Shown piece by piece: positions 36,686 to 48,556 of a stretch of 64,000 nt of DNA (positions are counted from its first letter, which is position 1; each line of letters starts with the position of its first letter). Origin of the DNA: Glycine soja (lineage: Eukaryota; Streptophyta; Magnoliopsida; Fabales; Fabaceae); assembly GCF_004193775.1 (NCBI RefSeq), contig NC_041012.1, forward strand, positions 12,421,223-12,485,222, given 5' to 3'. Under the pieces are notes generated by a model. It was not told the DNA's origin. It saw nothing but the letters and a program-made list of their open reading frames with translations, and did not search any database. A program made the translations under genes and the position numbers.

Positions 36686-37965
36686 TGAAATATAATAAAT
36701 CACACTAGAAGGGGGGGGGGGGTGACTAGTGTGTTAGTTTAAATATAAAACCCTTTCAAAATGGAAGATGTTATAATAAACAAATTTATAAAACCTCGTG
36801 TAGTGACAAAAGGTGGACTGTCGTCCAATGTGGTGCAAAACTTGTCTTTTGGTAAAAATCTTGTGTGCAAATTGTGATAGTAATGGATAATGAAATACTT
36901 TAATAAGCTAATGAAGAGTAGTAAAACTACTTCGTTTTATATTGGTTCATTTAACCCGAGCTATGTTTAGTTCTCCTTTACCAACCAGTAAAGGGTTCTA
37001 CTAATCAAATTTGATTAGTCTAAGTATTTTTTTCCTGCCACTTCTGGCTTACAAGTATTCTCAAGGCCACTCTTGGCTTACAAGTATTCTCAAGGTCACT
37101 TCTGGCACAACCCTTAGACTCCCCTTGAATCTAAGAACACCCAAGTATTGTTTTGTCACTAAGCCATTTTTAGGTTTCACAAATAGAAGTTTGATATAGA
37201 ATTAGAGATTCTTTACAACACTCAAAGAGTGGATTTACAATAAGGTTCTTATCTCTCAGTAATACTTTGCATACTACAAAGGATGGACTCTCTTAAGCTT
37301 AATGTGTTTCTCGAAAAGTGTTTTTCTTTTCTTTCATTTCTTGATTCATGACTCTTGCTTTTCTTTGTACGTTCGTTGATGTTCTTCAATCTTTGATGCA
37401 TGTTTATAGGTAGAGAGACGCTTGTAATTATGGAAAGTATCTTCGGAATTGAATGTAATGACCGTTGTGTAGATTGATCTTGTCGTATTTATAGGTAGAG
37501 AGACACTCGTAATTATTGAGAGTATCTTCAAGATTGAATGTAATGACCATTTTGCAGATTGATCTTGTTTCCTAAAATAAGCAGATACTGCGTGTTTCTA
37601 TCTGATAGGATCAGGACTTTCCATATCTGTCATTCATATCTCAATATGACTGTTAAACATATCAGGAAATAAAAGATAGATTCGCATATATGTTCCTTTC
37701 AAACAAAATTATATAAACTAGAATAAATTGATAATTCAAATAAAGTGTTTATTACACTCATTGTTTGGTGGATTAGATGTGTACTTCATGCTTCCAATAG
37801 ACGAGTTATCCAGTAATGGATTGGTCTTTCCTGGTGTTGCTTCTAGTCATTAAACCCGTTGACTTAAATGCAACAAAGTGGTTATCACAAATTTATATCT
37901 TTGTTTTCATCAAAATTGTAAAAGATGTTGGGGTCGTCCAGTGATGGATCGTCCAGCATCTAACA
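36686..37965 (-). mobile_element. 3' LTR of the old copia element
   Basis: 1280 bp from TGAAATATAA to CATCTAACA. On the minus strand it begins TGTTAGATGCTGGACGATCC. The segment 37210-37965 aligns end to end with the 5' LTR remnant 46293-46996 plus 48557-48605. It contains a run of about 12 G at 36711-36722 and internally repeated AGGTAGAGAGAC blocks (37410 and 37492). Confidence 0.9.
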
Positions 37966-38357
37966 ATCTCTTCCTTTTGGATGATGACAAAGTATATAAA
38001 TTTTGAGCAGTGAATCTAGAAAGTATATATTAAAATAATTGTAGTACGACTGATAATATATTAGAATGCTAAGTTTGGTAGCTTTTAGCTCCCCCTAAGT
38101 CTAATATGTATGTGCATGAGTCACAAATTTATATCTTTGTTTTCATCAAAACTGTAAGAAATGTTTGGGTTGTCCAATGATGGGTCATCCAGTGTCTATC
38201 AATCTCCCCCTTTTTGATGATGACAATGTATATAAATTTTGAGCAGTGAATCTAGCAAGTATATATCAGAATAATTGTAGTACAAATGACAACAAACCAT
38301 AATGCTATGTTTGGTAGCTTTCAGCTCCCCCTAAGTCTAATATGTATTTGCATGAGT
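37885..38357 (-). repeat. 236-bp tandem duplication across the LTR/polypurine junction
   Basis: Units 37885-38120 and 38121-38357 both start TCACAAATTTATATCTTTG and end GTGCATGAGT/TTGCATGAGT. Each contains the LTR start plus the adjacent polypurine tract. The outer copy keeps a good tract, AAAAAGGGGGAGA (minus strand, near 38205-38217); the inner one next to the LTR is weaker (AAAAGGAAGAGA). Confidence 0.88.
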
Positions 38358-38399
38358 AGATGCAGTTGTAGACACATATATATTTCAAAACACCTTATT

Positions 38400-41220
38400 T
38401 TATTGATTGATTGGTGTTTACATAAAAAATTTCTTTCATAAACTTCTCCCTTTTTTGTCATTAGCAAAAGGACAGTGGGTTTGAAGGTGAAAGAATTGAT
38501 GAAGGGCATCATTGTTGATCCTGAGTGGGTGGTATTGGTGGTTAAGATGGCGATGGGTGGTTTGGTGGTGGTGGAATATCAGAGTGGGTAAGTGGTGGCT
38601 GAAGTGTTTAGGGAATGGCTATTTGTGATGGAGGGTCAAGGCTAAGTGTTTGGGTTTGGGTAGGGGTTGGAAGAGTGGGTGGAACACGTACTAGTGGTTG
38701 AGGTTGGGTAGGTGGAAGTGACATTGGAGTTGCAAAAACATTGAATAGATGCATAAGGGCTTATTGTAAATTTAGAATGATAGATTCACCGAGACTACTA
38801 AATTGAGTAGCTATTGCCTATTGAATGGTACATGTGCAGAGTTAGAGGAGTTGGCTCCTTTGGTGTCATATCCCACCATCTAATTCCAAGAGGTATTAGC
38901 GCCATCAACATCAAGCTTTCTAATGAGCTTTTGTCCCTGGAATAGAGTCTTTCAGTTGTGGGAGTAGTTGACCAATTGTGTCTTCTATTTTTGGTTGGGT
39001 CGGGTTTCATTAAAGTAGAGCTTGAAGCCCTTTTTCTTCCTTTCATCATAGATGGGCAGTCTTGGGAAAACTCTGTTAGGCACCATCTTGATGTCAGTGC
39101 ATCTACTAATGTGGAGTCCAATGGGATAAGTAGTTGCCTAGTCTAGTACGTACATTTACTTTAAGATGCATCCTATCATATTAAGATATTGTTCGGAGGG
39201 TATTAGGCAACCAAGATGGGAGGTATTGAATCTGGTGCGAGAATTTTAGATTAGCACCTTCTTGGACCATAGTGTTTGAGGAATGGGATTCTCTTTTGAG
39301 GGGTCCATGTTGATCTGCTGCAAGCATAGTGAGTTTTGGTGGCTTGTCATATGGATCACTGGAAGTGATTGCATGTTTTTGCTTTTACTTAGCTGACACA
39401 ACGGATGGACGAGTGGTTTTAATGGTACCATTTGGCATCCATTGAGGACACATCTTGACTAGGTTGGGATACATTGGTCTCGTCTAAGAAAGGGTATCCA
39501 GAGCTACTATGGCATCTGGGGGCAGAGCCGCATATTCAACAAATGAAGTATGGATGTGATTGTACTTCATCCATCGAGGTTAAGTCACTAGCTCATGTTG
39601 TCTTTGGATGGGTTTCATATATGGCCATTGGATGGGCTCACTCTCAGGGCAATACTTCCGTTGATTTCTTATGAGCAATCTCTTCTTTGGTTTGTTGGAT
39701 CCAGGGTCTCCAGCTTCTTCTCCATGTGGATCCAAGTAATGGAAACTTGGATGTGTTGATTGGGGAGAGAGGCTTCTTAGTTTGCACTAGTGGTGGATTG
39801 GATGGTTGTGGAGTGGAAATTAAAGTTGCCCCACTATTAAACGAACTAGAGCCGTCAGAGGATGAAATCTTGATGGGTTCTTTTGGGGTCAAGGACTTGC
39901 GTCTAACTCTTGTCTTCCTCTTCTATGGAAAGGACAAGGGGATGATTGGCTAATCATGCCTCTGCTTCTTTTGGACAACAAGTTCTTCTTGTTTTGCTTT
40001 TCACTTCCTTGGGATTATCAGAGGGCCTTTGTCCTTATTTCACAAATCCCTCAGCTTTTGTAGCCTACTCAATGATCTATCTCTAACTCTTTCTTACTAG
40101 AGTGGTTTGTAGAAGAGTCCTTTGAGACTGAACTGAATGAGAAGGTTTGGACTCCTCATGTTTTTTCTTTGTTAGTTGCTCCTTGGAGACAATCTCTTCT
40201 TCTTCTTGTTATTGATGGGCTTACTTCCTAGTTTGAACTTTGCCCTACTACTCTCTAAGGATCCTTTGAACCTTTTTAGAAAGTCCAAAGGTCTCCAAAG
40301 CTTTATCTTCATCAGCAACAATCTTGGCCAGCTTCTTCGGTCTCCTCTGTTGGATATCATCTTGATCTACTAGAGGAATGGGCTTGTTCCTTCTGATGTC
40401 AACTTTCATTACCTTCAGGTTGACAACACTAAAGTGTTGTTGTTTGGCAACAAAAGTTCCCTTGCTGATGATGGAGTGCTTGGAGTCCTTGTCCAGTCTT
40501 TCAAAGACATGGAATACTTGGTGTTCCCAGAGGAGTTTGTTCATGAGGGTGGCATAGTATATGTCATCACTCCGCCCAAGGTCTTCATGTTCTTTGGTAT
40601 GTTGAGGTAAACAATGTGTGGAAGGTTAGATGAAATCTCGTTCATCAAATGGAAGAGCACAAATTTCTGTAGGCCAGACACAGAGTCTTTTGAACCTACT
40701 TTATGCATAAAGCTCTTTCGAGTGATGTTGGACTAGATTTTGGCCATATCACATAGAATATTTTCCTAAACCTTATTCTTGCCATCTGCCTCCTTGACCT
40801 TCTTCCCATAGAGAGTTTTTGGAATGTGGCTTTCATAGGTCTTCTTCTAGTCTTCTTAGTATGTGCTTCCTTTCCTTCTGCACCTAGTGACTTGTGCGAT
40901 GGTCTCCATGGACAACACAACTTACTTTCTAAGAACCTTGGACACAATGGTCTTCCAGTCCTTAAGTTGAGCGTTCCTCTAGAACATCCTAATGAGTTTT
41001 GGGTATATCAGTTGTGGATCGTTGAAGTAGCCACAAATTTCACAAAGAAGCAGAGTATGCTATATGTTAAGGCCAAGACCTTCCAGCATACAATGTTGAA
41101 GAAGTGTTCAATGTGAACAATAGGTTCTTTATCAATGTGGATGGTAATGGTGTCTGTGGTGTTGATGGTTGTGGTAGGGGCAGAGAAAAGGATTAGGGTT
41201 TTTATGAGTTTTCTTTAGAG
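38400..41220 (-). pseudogene. 3' extra ORF relic of the old copia (env-like position)
   Basis: Between the RNase H end (about 41475) and the LTR, minus-strand frames give MNKLLWEHQVFHVFERLDKD, SIISKGTFVAKQQHFSVVNL, KKLAKIVADEDKALETFG, and further on Pro-rich segments. This is where SIRE1-type elements carry an envelope-like gene. It is shredded by stops and I cannot confirm the family by residue matches. Confidence 0.45.
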
Positions 41221-42315
41221 AATCTTGAGAGTTCTTGCAAGGATAGTGAAGATAGACTGCTGCCCTAATTTCTCAGAGTTTATAAGGGAATGTGAGCAGT
41301 TTCTCTAGACTCTTAAAAATGTAATTAATAGGTTCGTTACTTAAGGATAGCTCAAAAATCAAACCACTATGTTTTAATAAGATATAGAGTTTTCAAAATA
41401 TCCCTCGTCCACTCTTAGTCGTTCGGTCATGCATGTATGTTTGTATGACCATTGGATGACATGTCCTTTAGATGCAGAGTGTAGTTTGTCAAGAATTTAG
41501 ACATTAAGCATTCCTTTACTAAGGCCATTTCAAGTTGATCTCTTAACAAAATCAACCTCTTTTCAATAAGGGGTTTTGTAAAAATGTCAGCAAACTAACT
41601 ATCAGTGGGTACAAATTGTAGTTCCACTATTCCCTTCTGAACATGGTCTCTTAGAAAGTGATGTTTAATTTCTATATTCCTAGCTCATGAATGCATAGCA
41701 AGGTTTTTAGAGATACTTATTGCAGCCTTATTATCACAGTAGATAAGGATGTTTTCTTCATATATGTTGTAGTCTTTTAGTTGACTCTTTATCCATATTA
41801 GTTGAGTACAACAACTTTTTTATGATATGTGTTTTGCTTCTGCAGTGGATAACACTACTAATCCTTGTTTTTTGCTGATCCAAGTGACTAGGTTTCCACC
41901 AATGATATGGCAACTTCCAGTAATGTTTCTTCTTTCAATTTTTTCACCAGTGTAATCAACGTCACAGTAACTAATCAACATGAAATCCTTTATATACTTA
42001 AAGTAAATACCAAGATTAGAAGTTCCAATTAAATATCTAAATATTCTTTTGACAGCCGTTAAGTGAACTTCCCTTGGGTCTTGTTTGAATCAGGCACATA
42101 GTTCAACACTAAATAGTATGTCAGGTATGGACGTAGTTAGACATAGTAAGGATCTAATCATTGTTATGTATTGAGAGTTGTCCACTTTATTGGATTCCTC
42201 ATCTAGTCCAAGACATGTCATTGGATGCATATGAGTCTTCATTTCTTTTGCATCTTCCAACTTGAACATCTTGATAAGTTCCTTGACATATTTGGTTTGA
42301 TAGATATAGATTCCA

Positions 42316-42346
42316 TTGCTGGTTTGTTTTATTTGTAGTCCTAAAA
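42316..42346 (+). repeat. 31-bp direct repeat flanking the plastid insert, left copy
   Basis: A 31-bp segment beginning TTGCTGGTTTGTTTTATTTG is repeated exactly at 42506-42536. In minus sense it encodes the copia motif LGLQIKQTS, so one copy is native and the other arose with the insertion. Confidence 0.93.
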
Positions 42347-42505
42347 TTTAGATTTATTAGTCAAAATGACTACACGTTTAGCTTTTCTAGAACGAATTTG
42401 ATGATTCTCTACTTCATTTTTTCCCTCCAGTTGTTCCAATTCGTCAATAAATTTGTATGACCATCGAGGAACTTTTTTACGGATTTCGTTTATTCTAATA
42501 CACTT
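42347..42505 (-). pseudogene. ycf1: Plastid ycf1 (TIC214) fragment inserted in copia pol
   Basis: The minus strand of this 159-bp insert is open and reads [20 protein letters not shown], then [20 protein letters not shown] and LTNKSKF. This strongly resembles the conserved WSYKLIDELEQ / [15 protein letters not shown] region of plastid Ycf1, a component assigned to the inner-envelope import channel. It has no relation to copia. Exact 31-bp copies of the surrounding pol sequence flank it, so it was added to a pre-existing element, probably during repair of a double-strand break. The near-intact frame suggests a recent transfer. It has no start and is not a functional gene. Confidence 0.88.
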
Positions 42506-43742
42506 TTGCTGGTTTGTTTTATTTGTAGTCCTAAAAATAACTTTAGTTCATCCATCATACTCATTTCGAATTCAGCTTGCATTAACTTAGAGAAATCCTC
42601 ACAGAGAGGTTCATTAGTAGCACCAAATATAATGTCATCCGCATAAATTTAAACTAATATAAATTGGGAGCCATAGTTCTTACGAAACAACGTTGTATCC
42701 ATTTTTCCTCTTTCAAAGCCATTGTTTACAAGAAATGAACTAAGATGTTCATACCAATCTTTGGGAGCTTGCTTATGTCTATACAATGCTTTGTAGAGTT
42801 TGAAAACATGGTGTGGAAAAGTGTTACTCTCAAACCTAGGGGGTGTTCTACATAGACTTCTTCTTGTATTACTCCATTGAGGAATGCACTTTTTACGTCC
42901 ATTTGATATGGTCTCAATTTTTTATGAGCTGCGAATGAGTAAAATATGTATTGTCTCTAGACGAGCAACAAGAGCAAAGGTTTCTGTATAGTCTATACCT
43001 TCCTCTTGTAAGTAACCTTTGACAACCAATCTTGCCTTGTTTCTCACAACCTTAGCTGCCTTGTCCAGCTTGTTTCTGAACACCCATTTACCACCCACTG
43101 CTTTCTTTCCTTGTGGTAGTTCTACAAGCTTCCAGACTCATTCTTCTGGAATTGTTCAAGTTCCTCTTGCATGGCTTTTACCCAGTTCTTATCTTTCATA
43201 GCATCATCAATATGCTTGGGTTCCACTTTTGAAATGAGAGTTGTGTAACCTTGTTTTCTGAGAGATCCTTTTGTTTGGACTTTGGTTGAGGGGTTGAGGG
43301 ATCTCTAATGATTTGACACTCTGGATGGTTCTTCCTTAGAATTAATCTAGTTGGTTCTCTTTCTTCTTGAGGTTGTTCTGTTACTTGATTAGACACGTCT
43401 GTTTCTGGATATTGTTCTATCAGTGGTCCAATGCCTTCGTCCAGTCTTATATCTATAAAAGATTCATCAAGCTTTGGCATTTTTGTATCAAACTTTGTGT
43501 CATTAAATCTTACATGAATAGCTTATTCCACAACTGAGGTACTAGAGTTATAAACTCTGTATGCCTTGGATATTTTAGAGTACCCAAGTAATGTTCCATT
43601 ATCACACTTAGAATCAAACTTTCCCAAGTTGTCCTTAGTGTTAAGGATAAAACATTGGCATCCAAAAGGATGGAAATATGAAATATTGGGTTTTCATCCC
43701 GTCCACAGTTCATAAGAAGTCCTTTTTATAATGGGTCTTATT

Positions 43743-43743
<1 letters not shown>

Positions 43744-43789
<46 letters not shown>
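43744..43789. repeat. AT microsatellite inside the copia integrase relic
   Basis: About 22 AT units replace the coding expected between ACYLQN and the next integrase/RT linker (RPIIKRTSYEL-like). On the minus strand it reads as alternating Ile-Tyr. Confidence 0.9.
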
Positions 43790-43792
<3 letters not shown>

Positions 43793-45699
43793 TTGTAAAT
43801 AACAAGCAACGTTCACTACTTCAGCCCAAAAATGTTTAGGTATAGAGTTATCATTGAGCATGGCTCTGGCCATTTCTTGCAATGATCTATTCTTTCTCTC
43901 AACAACACCATTTTGTTGAAGGGTTCTAACAATGGAAAAGTTATGAAGAATTCCATTTTCTTCATTGAATAGATGAAAGCTCTGATTTTCAAACTCTCCA
44001 CCATGATCACTTATGATTGAAGTAATGAATAATCTCTTTTCATTTTGAACTCTTTTACAAAATTTAAAGAAGACCTCAAAGGACTCATTCTTGTAAGCAA
44101 GGAACATAACCCATATCCATCTTGAGTAGTCATCCACTACTACCAAGCCATATCTTTTTCCACTAATAGAGGTTGTTCATGTTGGACCAAACAAATCAAT
44201 ATATAACAATTCAAGTGGTCTTGAGGTGGAAACAAAGTTTTTTCTTGAAAATGAGGTTTTAATCTATTTCCCTTTCTGACATGCTTCACAAAGTAAATCA
44301 TCTTTGTATGACATTCTTGGTAAATCTCTCATAACATCGTGTCTTTGTAGTTTTGAGATTAACTTTAAGCTTGCAAGTCCAAGTTTCTTGTGCCATACCC
44401 AATGATTTCCTTTAATTGATAGTAGACATGTTATATTTTAATTTGATAGTTCACTAAGATTAATCTTATAAAGATTAGCTTTCCTTTTGGCAATGAAAAG
44501 CTGGGTCCTATTTTTGTGTTGGACAACCCACCCATCTTAACTAAAGGCATCAAGTTCAATGTCACATAATTGACTTATGCTAAGCAAATTGTGTTTAAGC
44601 CCTTCAACAAACAGTACATTATCAATGGGAGGATAGGGATCAATAGTTATCTTTCCTACCCTTGTTATCTTCTGCTTTTGATTTCCTCCAAAAATGATTG
44701 TTCCACCATGCATGGGAGTCAAGCATTGGAAAATACACTTTTCTCTTGTCCTATGGCATGAGCAGCCACTGTCCAACTATCATGATTGGTGTGTTCTTGT
44801 TGTGGTTAAATATATCTGCAACAAGAATGATTTTCTCTTTAGGTACCCAAATTTTCTTGGGTCCTTTCTGGTTAGTTCTGAAAGCATTGGACGATCCAGT
44901 CTTTGGTAGATGTCTAACACTTGGATGTCATGTGTCCAATGTTTCCAAAGCAGTAACATACTATGGTTTCTTCATCATGAACATACCTTTTTCCTTTATA
45001 TCCATTTCCAAATTCGTCAGTTGGGCAATTGTTGTATCTTAACATTTTTGTTAAGTTTCTCAGTGCTTCCAAAAAATTTGGATAGTGTTTCTCTAAAAAA
45101 ATTCAATCTCTTGGTGAAGTGTAACAACATTTTGAGGTTGCTTTTGGAGAATCTCATACTGTTCAAATTTATCATTTAAAAATTTCAGGCTTTTCTTATA
45201 TCCTTCACATTCAACCTATAAGTTATGTTTACTTGCCTCCAAGTTTTCATAATTCTAATGGACTTGTGAACATTCTTTCAATAGATTACTCATTTCCTCA
45301 TTTAGGCAATCATGAAGTTGATTGAGTGTGATATACTTATTTTGTAAGCCTTCCAATTGATTTTTCAACTTTTGAAGGTCTTCCAATAGACTAGGTCTTT
45401 CTTGACAAGTTTCCTCATTTTTAAGGTGAAGCTTTGTTGTCTTTAACTTTAGACTTTCAAAGTCATCACATGATTGAGTGAAAATTTCTGAAGAATTATC
45501 TATCTTTTCTTCATGTTTTCATTGAAGTTCTTTGTAATCTTTTGAAAGACTTTTGAATTCCTTTCTTAGATTTTGATAAGCTTTGGACAAAATGGGTGAG
45601 TTGGAGAGAAGTTCATGATATGCTAATAGAAGAGTTTCATGGTTGTTTATATTTACCTCTTCATATGATTTAAAATCTGATCCTTCTTATGCAATGTTT

Positions 45700-46292
45700 G
45701 CCATTAGACAGGGTTGGCTTCTTCTTTCTTTTTTGTCTCCTCATCAGATGATGTGTCATTCAATTCTTTCCATGTGCTTATCAGCACTTTCTTGTCCTTT
45801 GGTTTAAAGTATATTTTATTGTGATCTAACTTATCAAGGTCTGGACATTCTGACTTGAAGTGTCCTAGTTTCTTACACTTATAGCATATGATGGAACTTC
45901 TATCCTTGTTATTTCTTTCTCTATATGGTTTCTTGGATCCTTTTCAGTTTAATCCACTCTTTTTCTTCCACATTTTCCTTATCTTCCTTGAGATAAAGGC
46001 TAACTGATCATCTTCGTATGAACTTTCATCATCAGACTTATCATCATAAGATGTATCAGTGTTGATAGCTTTGGATGAGCTTATGGACGCAAGTCTGGAT
46101 GAAGATTCATTACACGTTGGAGAGGCTTTGGCTTTGTGTGTTGTTAGAGCCAAAGATTTGCCCTTTTTAAAACCTTCATCTTGTTGAAGTTCTTGCTTAT
46201 GAACCTTTAAGGTTTGAATCAATTCTTCAATGGACATGGAGTCCAGTTTCTTTACAATTCTCAATGTTGTCACCTGTGGTCTCCCCTTTTTA
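45700..46292 (-). pseudogene. Old copia gag relic with CCHC knuckle
   Basis: The minus strand gives GRPQVTTLRIVKKLDSMSIE, QTLKVHKQELQQDEGFKKGK and an acidic DDKSDDESSYEDDQLAFISR stretch. The zinc knuckle CYKCKKLGHFKSECPDLDK follows (45845-45886, intact C-x2-C-x4-H-x4-C). The N-terminal half of gag is missing: at 46292/46293 the gag is joined directly to LTR sequence. Confidence 0.85.
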
Positions 46293-46996
46293 GATTCTTT
46301 ATAACACTTAAAGAGTGGATTTACAATAAGGTTCTTATCTCTCACTAATACTTTGTATACTACAAAGGGTGGACTCTCTTAAGCTTATTGTGTTTCTCAA
46401 CAAGTATTTTTCTTTTCTCTCGTTTCTTGATTCACGACTCTTGCCTTTCTTTGTACGTTTGTCAATGTTCTTCAATCCATATTTATAGGTAGAGAGACAC
46501 TCGTAATTGTGGAGAGTATCTTCAGAATTGAATGTTATGATCATTGTGGAGATTGATCTTGTTGTATTTATAGGTACAAAGATGCTCATAATTGTGGAGA
46601 GTATCTTCAGAATTGAATGTAATGACTGTTGTACAGATTGATCTTGTTTCCTCAAATAAACAAATATTGTGCGTTTCTATTGGGTAGGATCTTGACGTTT
46701 CATATCTATTATTCATAACTCAATATGATCGTTAAACATAAAAGGAAATAAAAGATAGATTCACAGATATGTTCCTTTTAAATAGAATCATATAAACTAC
46801 AATAAATTGATAATTCAAATAAGGTGCTTATTCCATTCGTTGTTTGGATTGACTGGACGAGTATTTGATGCTTCAAGTAGATGAGTTATCCAATAATGGA
46901 TAGGTCTCTCCTAGTGTTGCTTCCAGTCATCGAACTTGTTGACTTACATGCAACAAAGTGGTAATCACAAATTTATATCTTTGTTTTCATCAAAAC
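46293..46996 (-). mobile_element. 5' LTR of the old copia, main remnant
   Basis: Aligns with 37210-37920 of the 3' LTR in the same orientation (shared AGAGTGGATTTACAATAAGG, GGTAGAGAGACAC, AACAAAGTGGTAATCACAA). The LTR part corresponding to 36686-37209, the primer-binding site and the start of gag are deleted. Its outer end continues at 48557-48605 after the solo LTR. Confidence 0.88.
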
Positions 46997-48551
46997 TGTT
47001 GGATTTCCCCTGCGGTTACTTTTTGTTCCACTTTTTCTTCGTACAAATATATTCAAGGGAAACCCGGTTTGCCAGAAAGCACACCGGATCGTCAAGTATT
47101 TAAAAATTAAAACGGATGAATCCGAGTATCGAACTCTGGGAAACTAGTCTAAGACCGGGTTAAATTCAGAAATAAGGCATTGTTGAAAGAAACATTGATA
47201 ATTGATGGTTTAAAACATAATTAAACTAGGTCTAGGATAAAAACAGAAAAAATGCAAATAAGTAAAATTAACATCAGTAGGTAGAAGTGTTGGGACTTTC
47301 TAACAGACCAGCTGATGCATATAAGGATGTTTCTCTCATCAATCATGCTTTTGTGTTCTATGTTGTAGCCTAAATTACTAAACCTCGATCCCAAGTTGGA
47401 CTGAATCAATCCAAGTTTCGTCCTCAGATCCCTCTTGTTGGACTAGGCTCAATTTAGATAGCCTTCCTAGGTTTAGACTAACTTAAACTAAGCTTCATTC
47501 TCAGATCCCTCTTATTGGACTAGACTTAGCTTAAATAGCTTACGAAAGTTTAGCCTAATTTAGCCTAAGCTTTGTCCTCAGATCCCTCTTGTTGGACTAG
47601 ACTTAAACCAAACAACATTATTGTAACAACATACTTAAAACCAATACTTAATCCGCAGATCCCTCTTGTAAGACTAAGTTTCAATTCTGCTTCATTCAAG
47701 TTCTAAGGCAACAACACATTTCCCAATGTTAAAATCACCTAACTAGGCACACAAATGGTTGATTAGACCAAGAGCATACAAAATTTAAGCACTGAAGAAG
47801 CATTGAACACAAGAAACAAAATCAATTGGATATGAAAATAATTACATCAGTTGTTCATTAGAAACCCCAACAAGGGTGTTTAGCCAGCCATTACAGACGA
47901 AACCCTAACAATAATAACTTACAAAAACTAGGTATCTCTGCAAAAGCTGCTCCTCTTGTTGCCTCCAGAGCTCTTTTCCCGAAATAGGCACTGTGGTGTG
48001 CTGTGGAATTCTGTGCCCTGAGCCCTTGTTAAAGTTCTTCCTATTGTACCCTAATTCTACACAAGAAAAGCCTGAATAGGCTCTGAATAAGCTTTAAATA
48101 GGCTCTGAATTCGCGACGTTGTGCTAAGCGCCACCCTCGCGCTTAGCGCGAGTAAATGGATTTGAGCTTAGTGCCAGTCGTGCGCTGAGCTTGGCTAAAG
48201 ACAACTACCGCGCTTAGCGCATTGATCTCGTGCTTAGCGCGCGGCCTTGATATTGATGCCCTGCCAGATTCTTCTGTCGCGCTGAAGCTGCGCTTAGCGG
48301 TGGATGCATGCTTAGCCCACTGATGAGCTAAGCTCAACTGTCACCTTTAGCACTTCATGACTTAGCCTTATTTTCACCTGAAATTGCACATATTTCATTA
48401 TTAAATCCAATGGACATATTCTAGAGACAACTTAAACCATAAAACAAGATTTATTTACAAAAATCACTACAAAATAACCATAAATTAGGGAACTATACTA
48501 GTTTTGGAAAATGTTTTCTATACAAAAGTTAGTCATATAAGACGACTAACA
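46997..48551 (-). mobile_element. Solo LTR (1555 bp) with GCTTAGCGC motifs
   Basis: Begins TGTTGGATTT and ends GACTAACA (TGTT...AACA termini), flanked by a perfect 5-bp duplication AAAAC at 46992-46996 and 48552-48556. No coding inside. It contains four direct copies of a CAGATCCCTCTTGTTGGACT-type unit (47420-47680) and a cluster of GCGCTTAGCGC-like palindromes (48120-48300), a style I associate with soybean gypsy LTRs. A minus-strand CTATTTAAAG near 48090 may be the TATA box, hence the strand choice. No internal region or second LTR is present. Confidence 0.87.
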
Positions 48552-48556
48552 AAAAC

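Larger units (their letters stand above)
41475..44800 (-). pseudogene. Old copia pol relic: protease, integrase, RT, RNase H
   Basis: Minus-strand order: protease MDSGCSCHRT (44776) and [17 protein letters not shown]; integrase VVVDDYSRWIWVMFLAYKNE, IISDHGGEFENQSF and [20 protein letters not shown] (43830-44146), then an AT microsatellite expansion at 43744-43789; RT fragments such as [20 protein letters not shown] (42870-42917); RNase H with ILIYCDNKAAISISKNLAMH and HHFLRDHV, ending near 41475. Stops are frequent. The RT is further split by a plastid-derived insert at 42347-42505. Confidence 0.9.

Noticed and set aside
36711..36722. Poly-G run considered as a biologically meaningful motif
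   Set aside because: A similar but shorter G-run occurs at the same place in related LTRs (49166, 57139); length variation fits slippage or sequencing uncertainty.
40826..41116. 96-codon + strand frame starting with a signal-peptide-like segment
   Set aside because: It lies antisense within the 3' ORF relic of the old copia; the N-terminal hydrophobicity is incidental.
44694..45042. 114-codon + strand frame
   Set aside because: Antisense of the gag/protease relic of the old copia.
48120..48300. GC-rich palindromes considered as a CRISPR-like or ncRNA array
   Set aside because: The units are short, unevenly spaced and inside a bounded solo LTR; there are no spacers of constant length and the organism is a plant.
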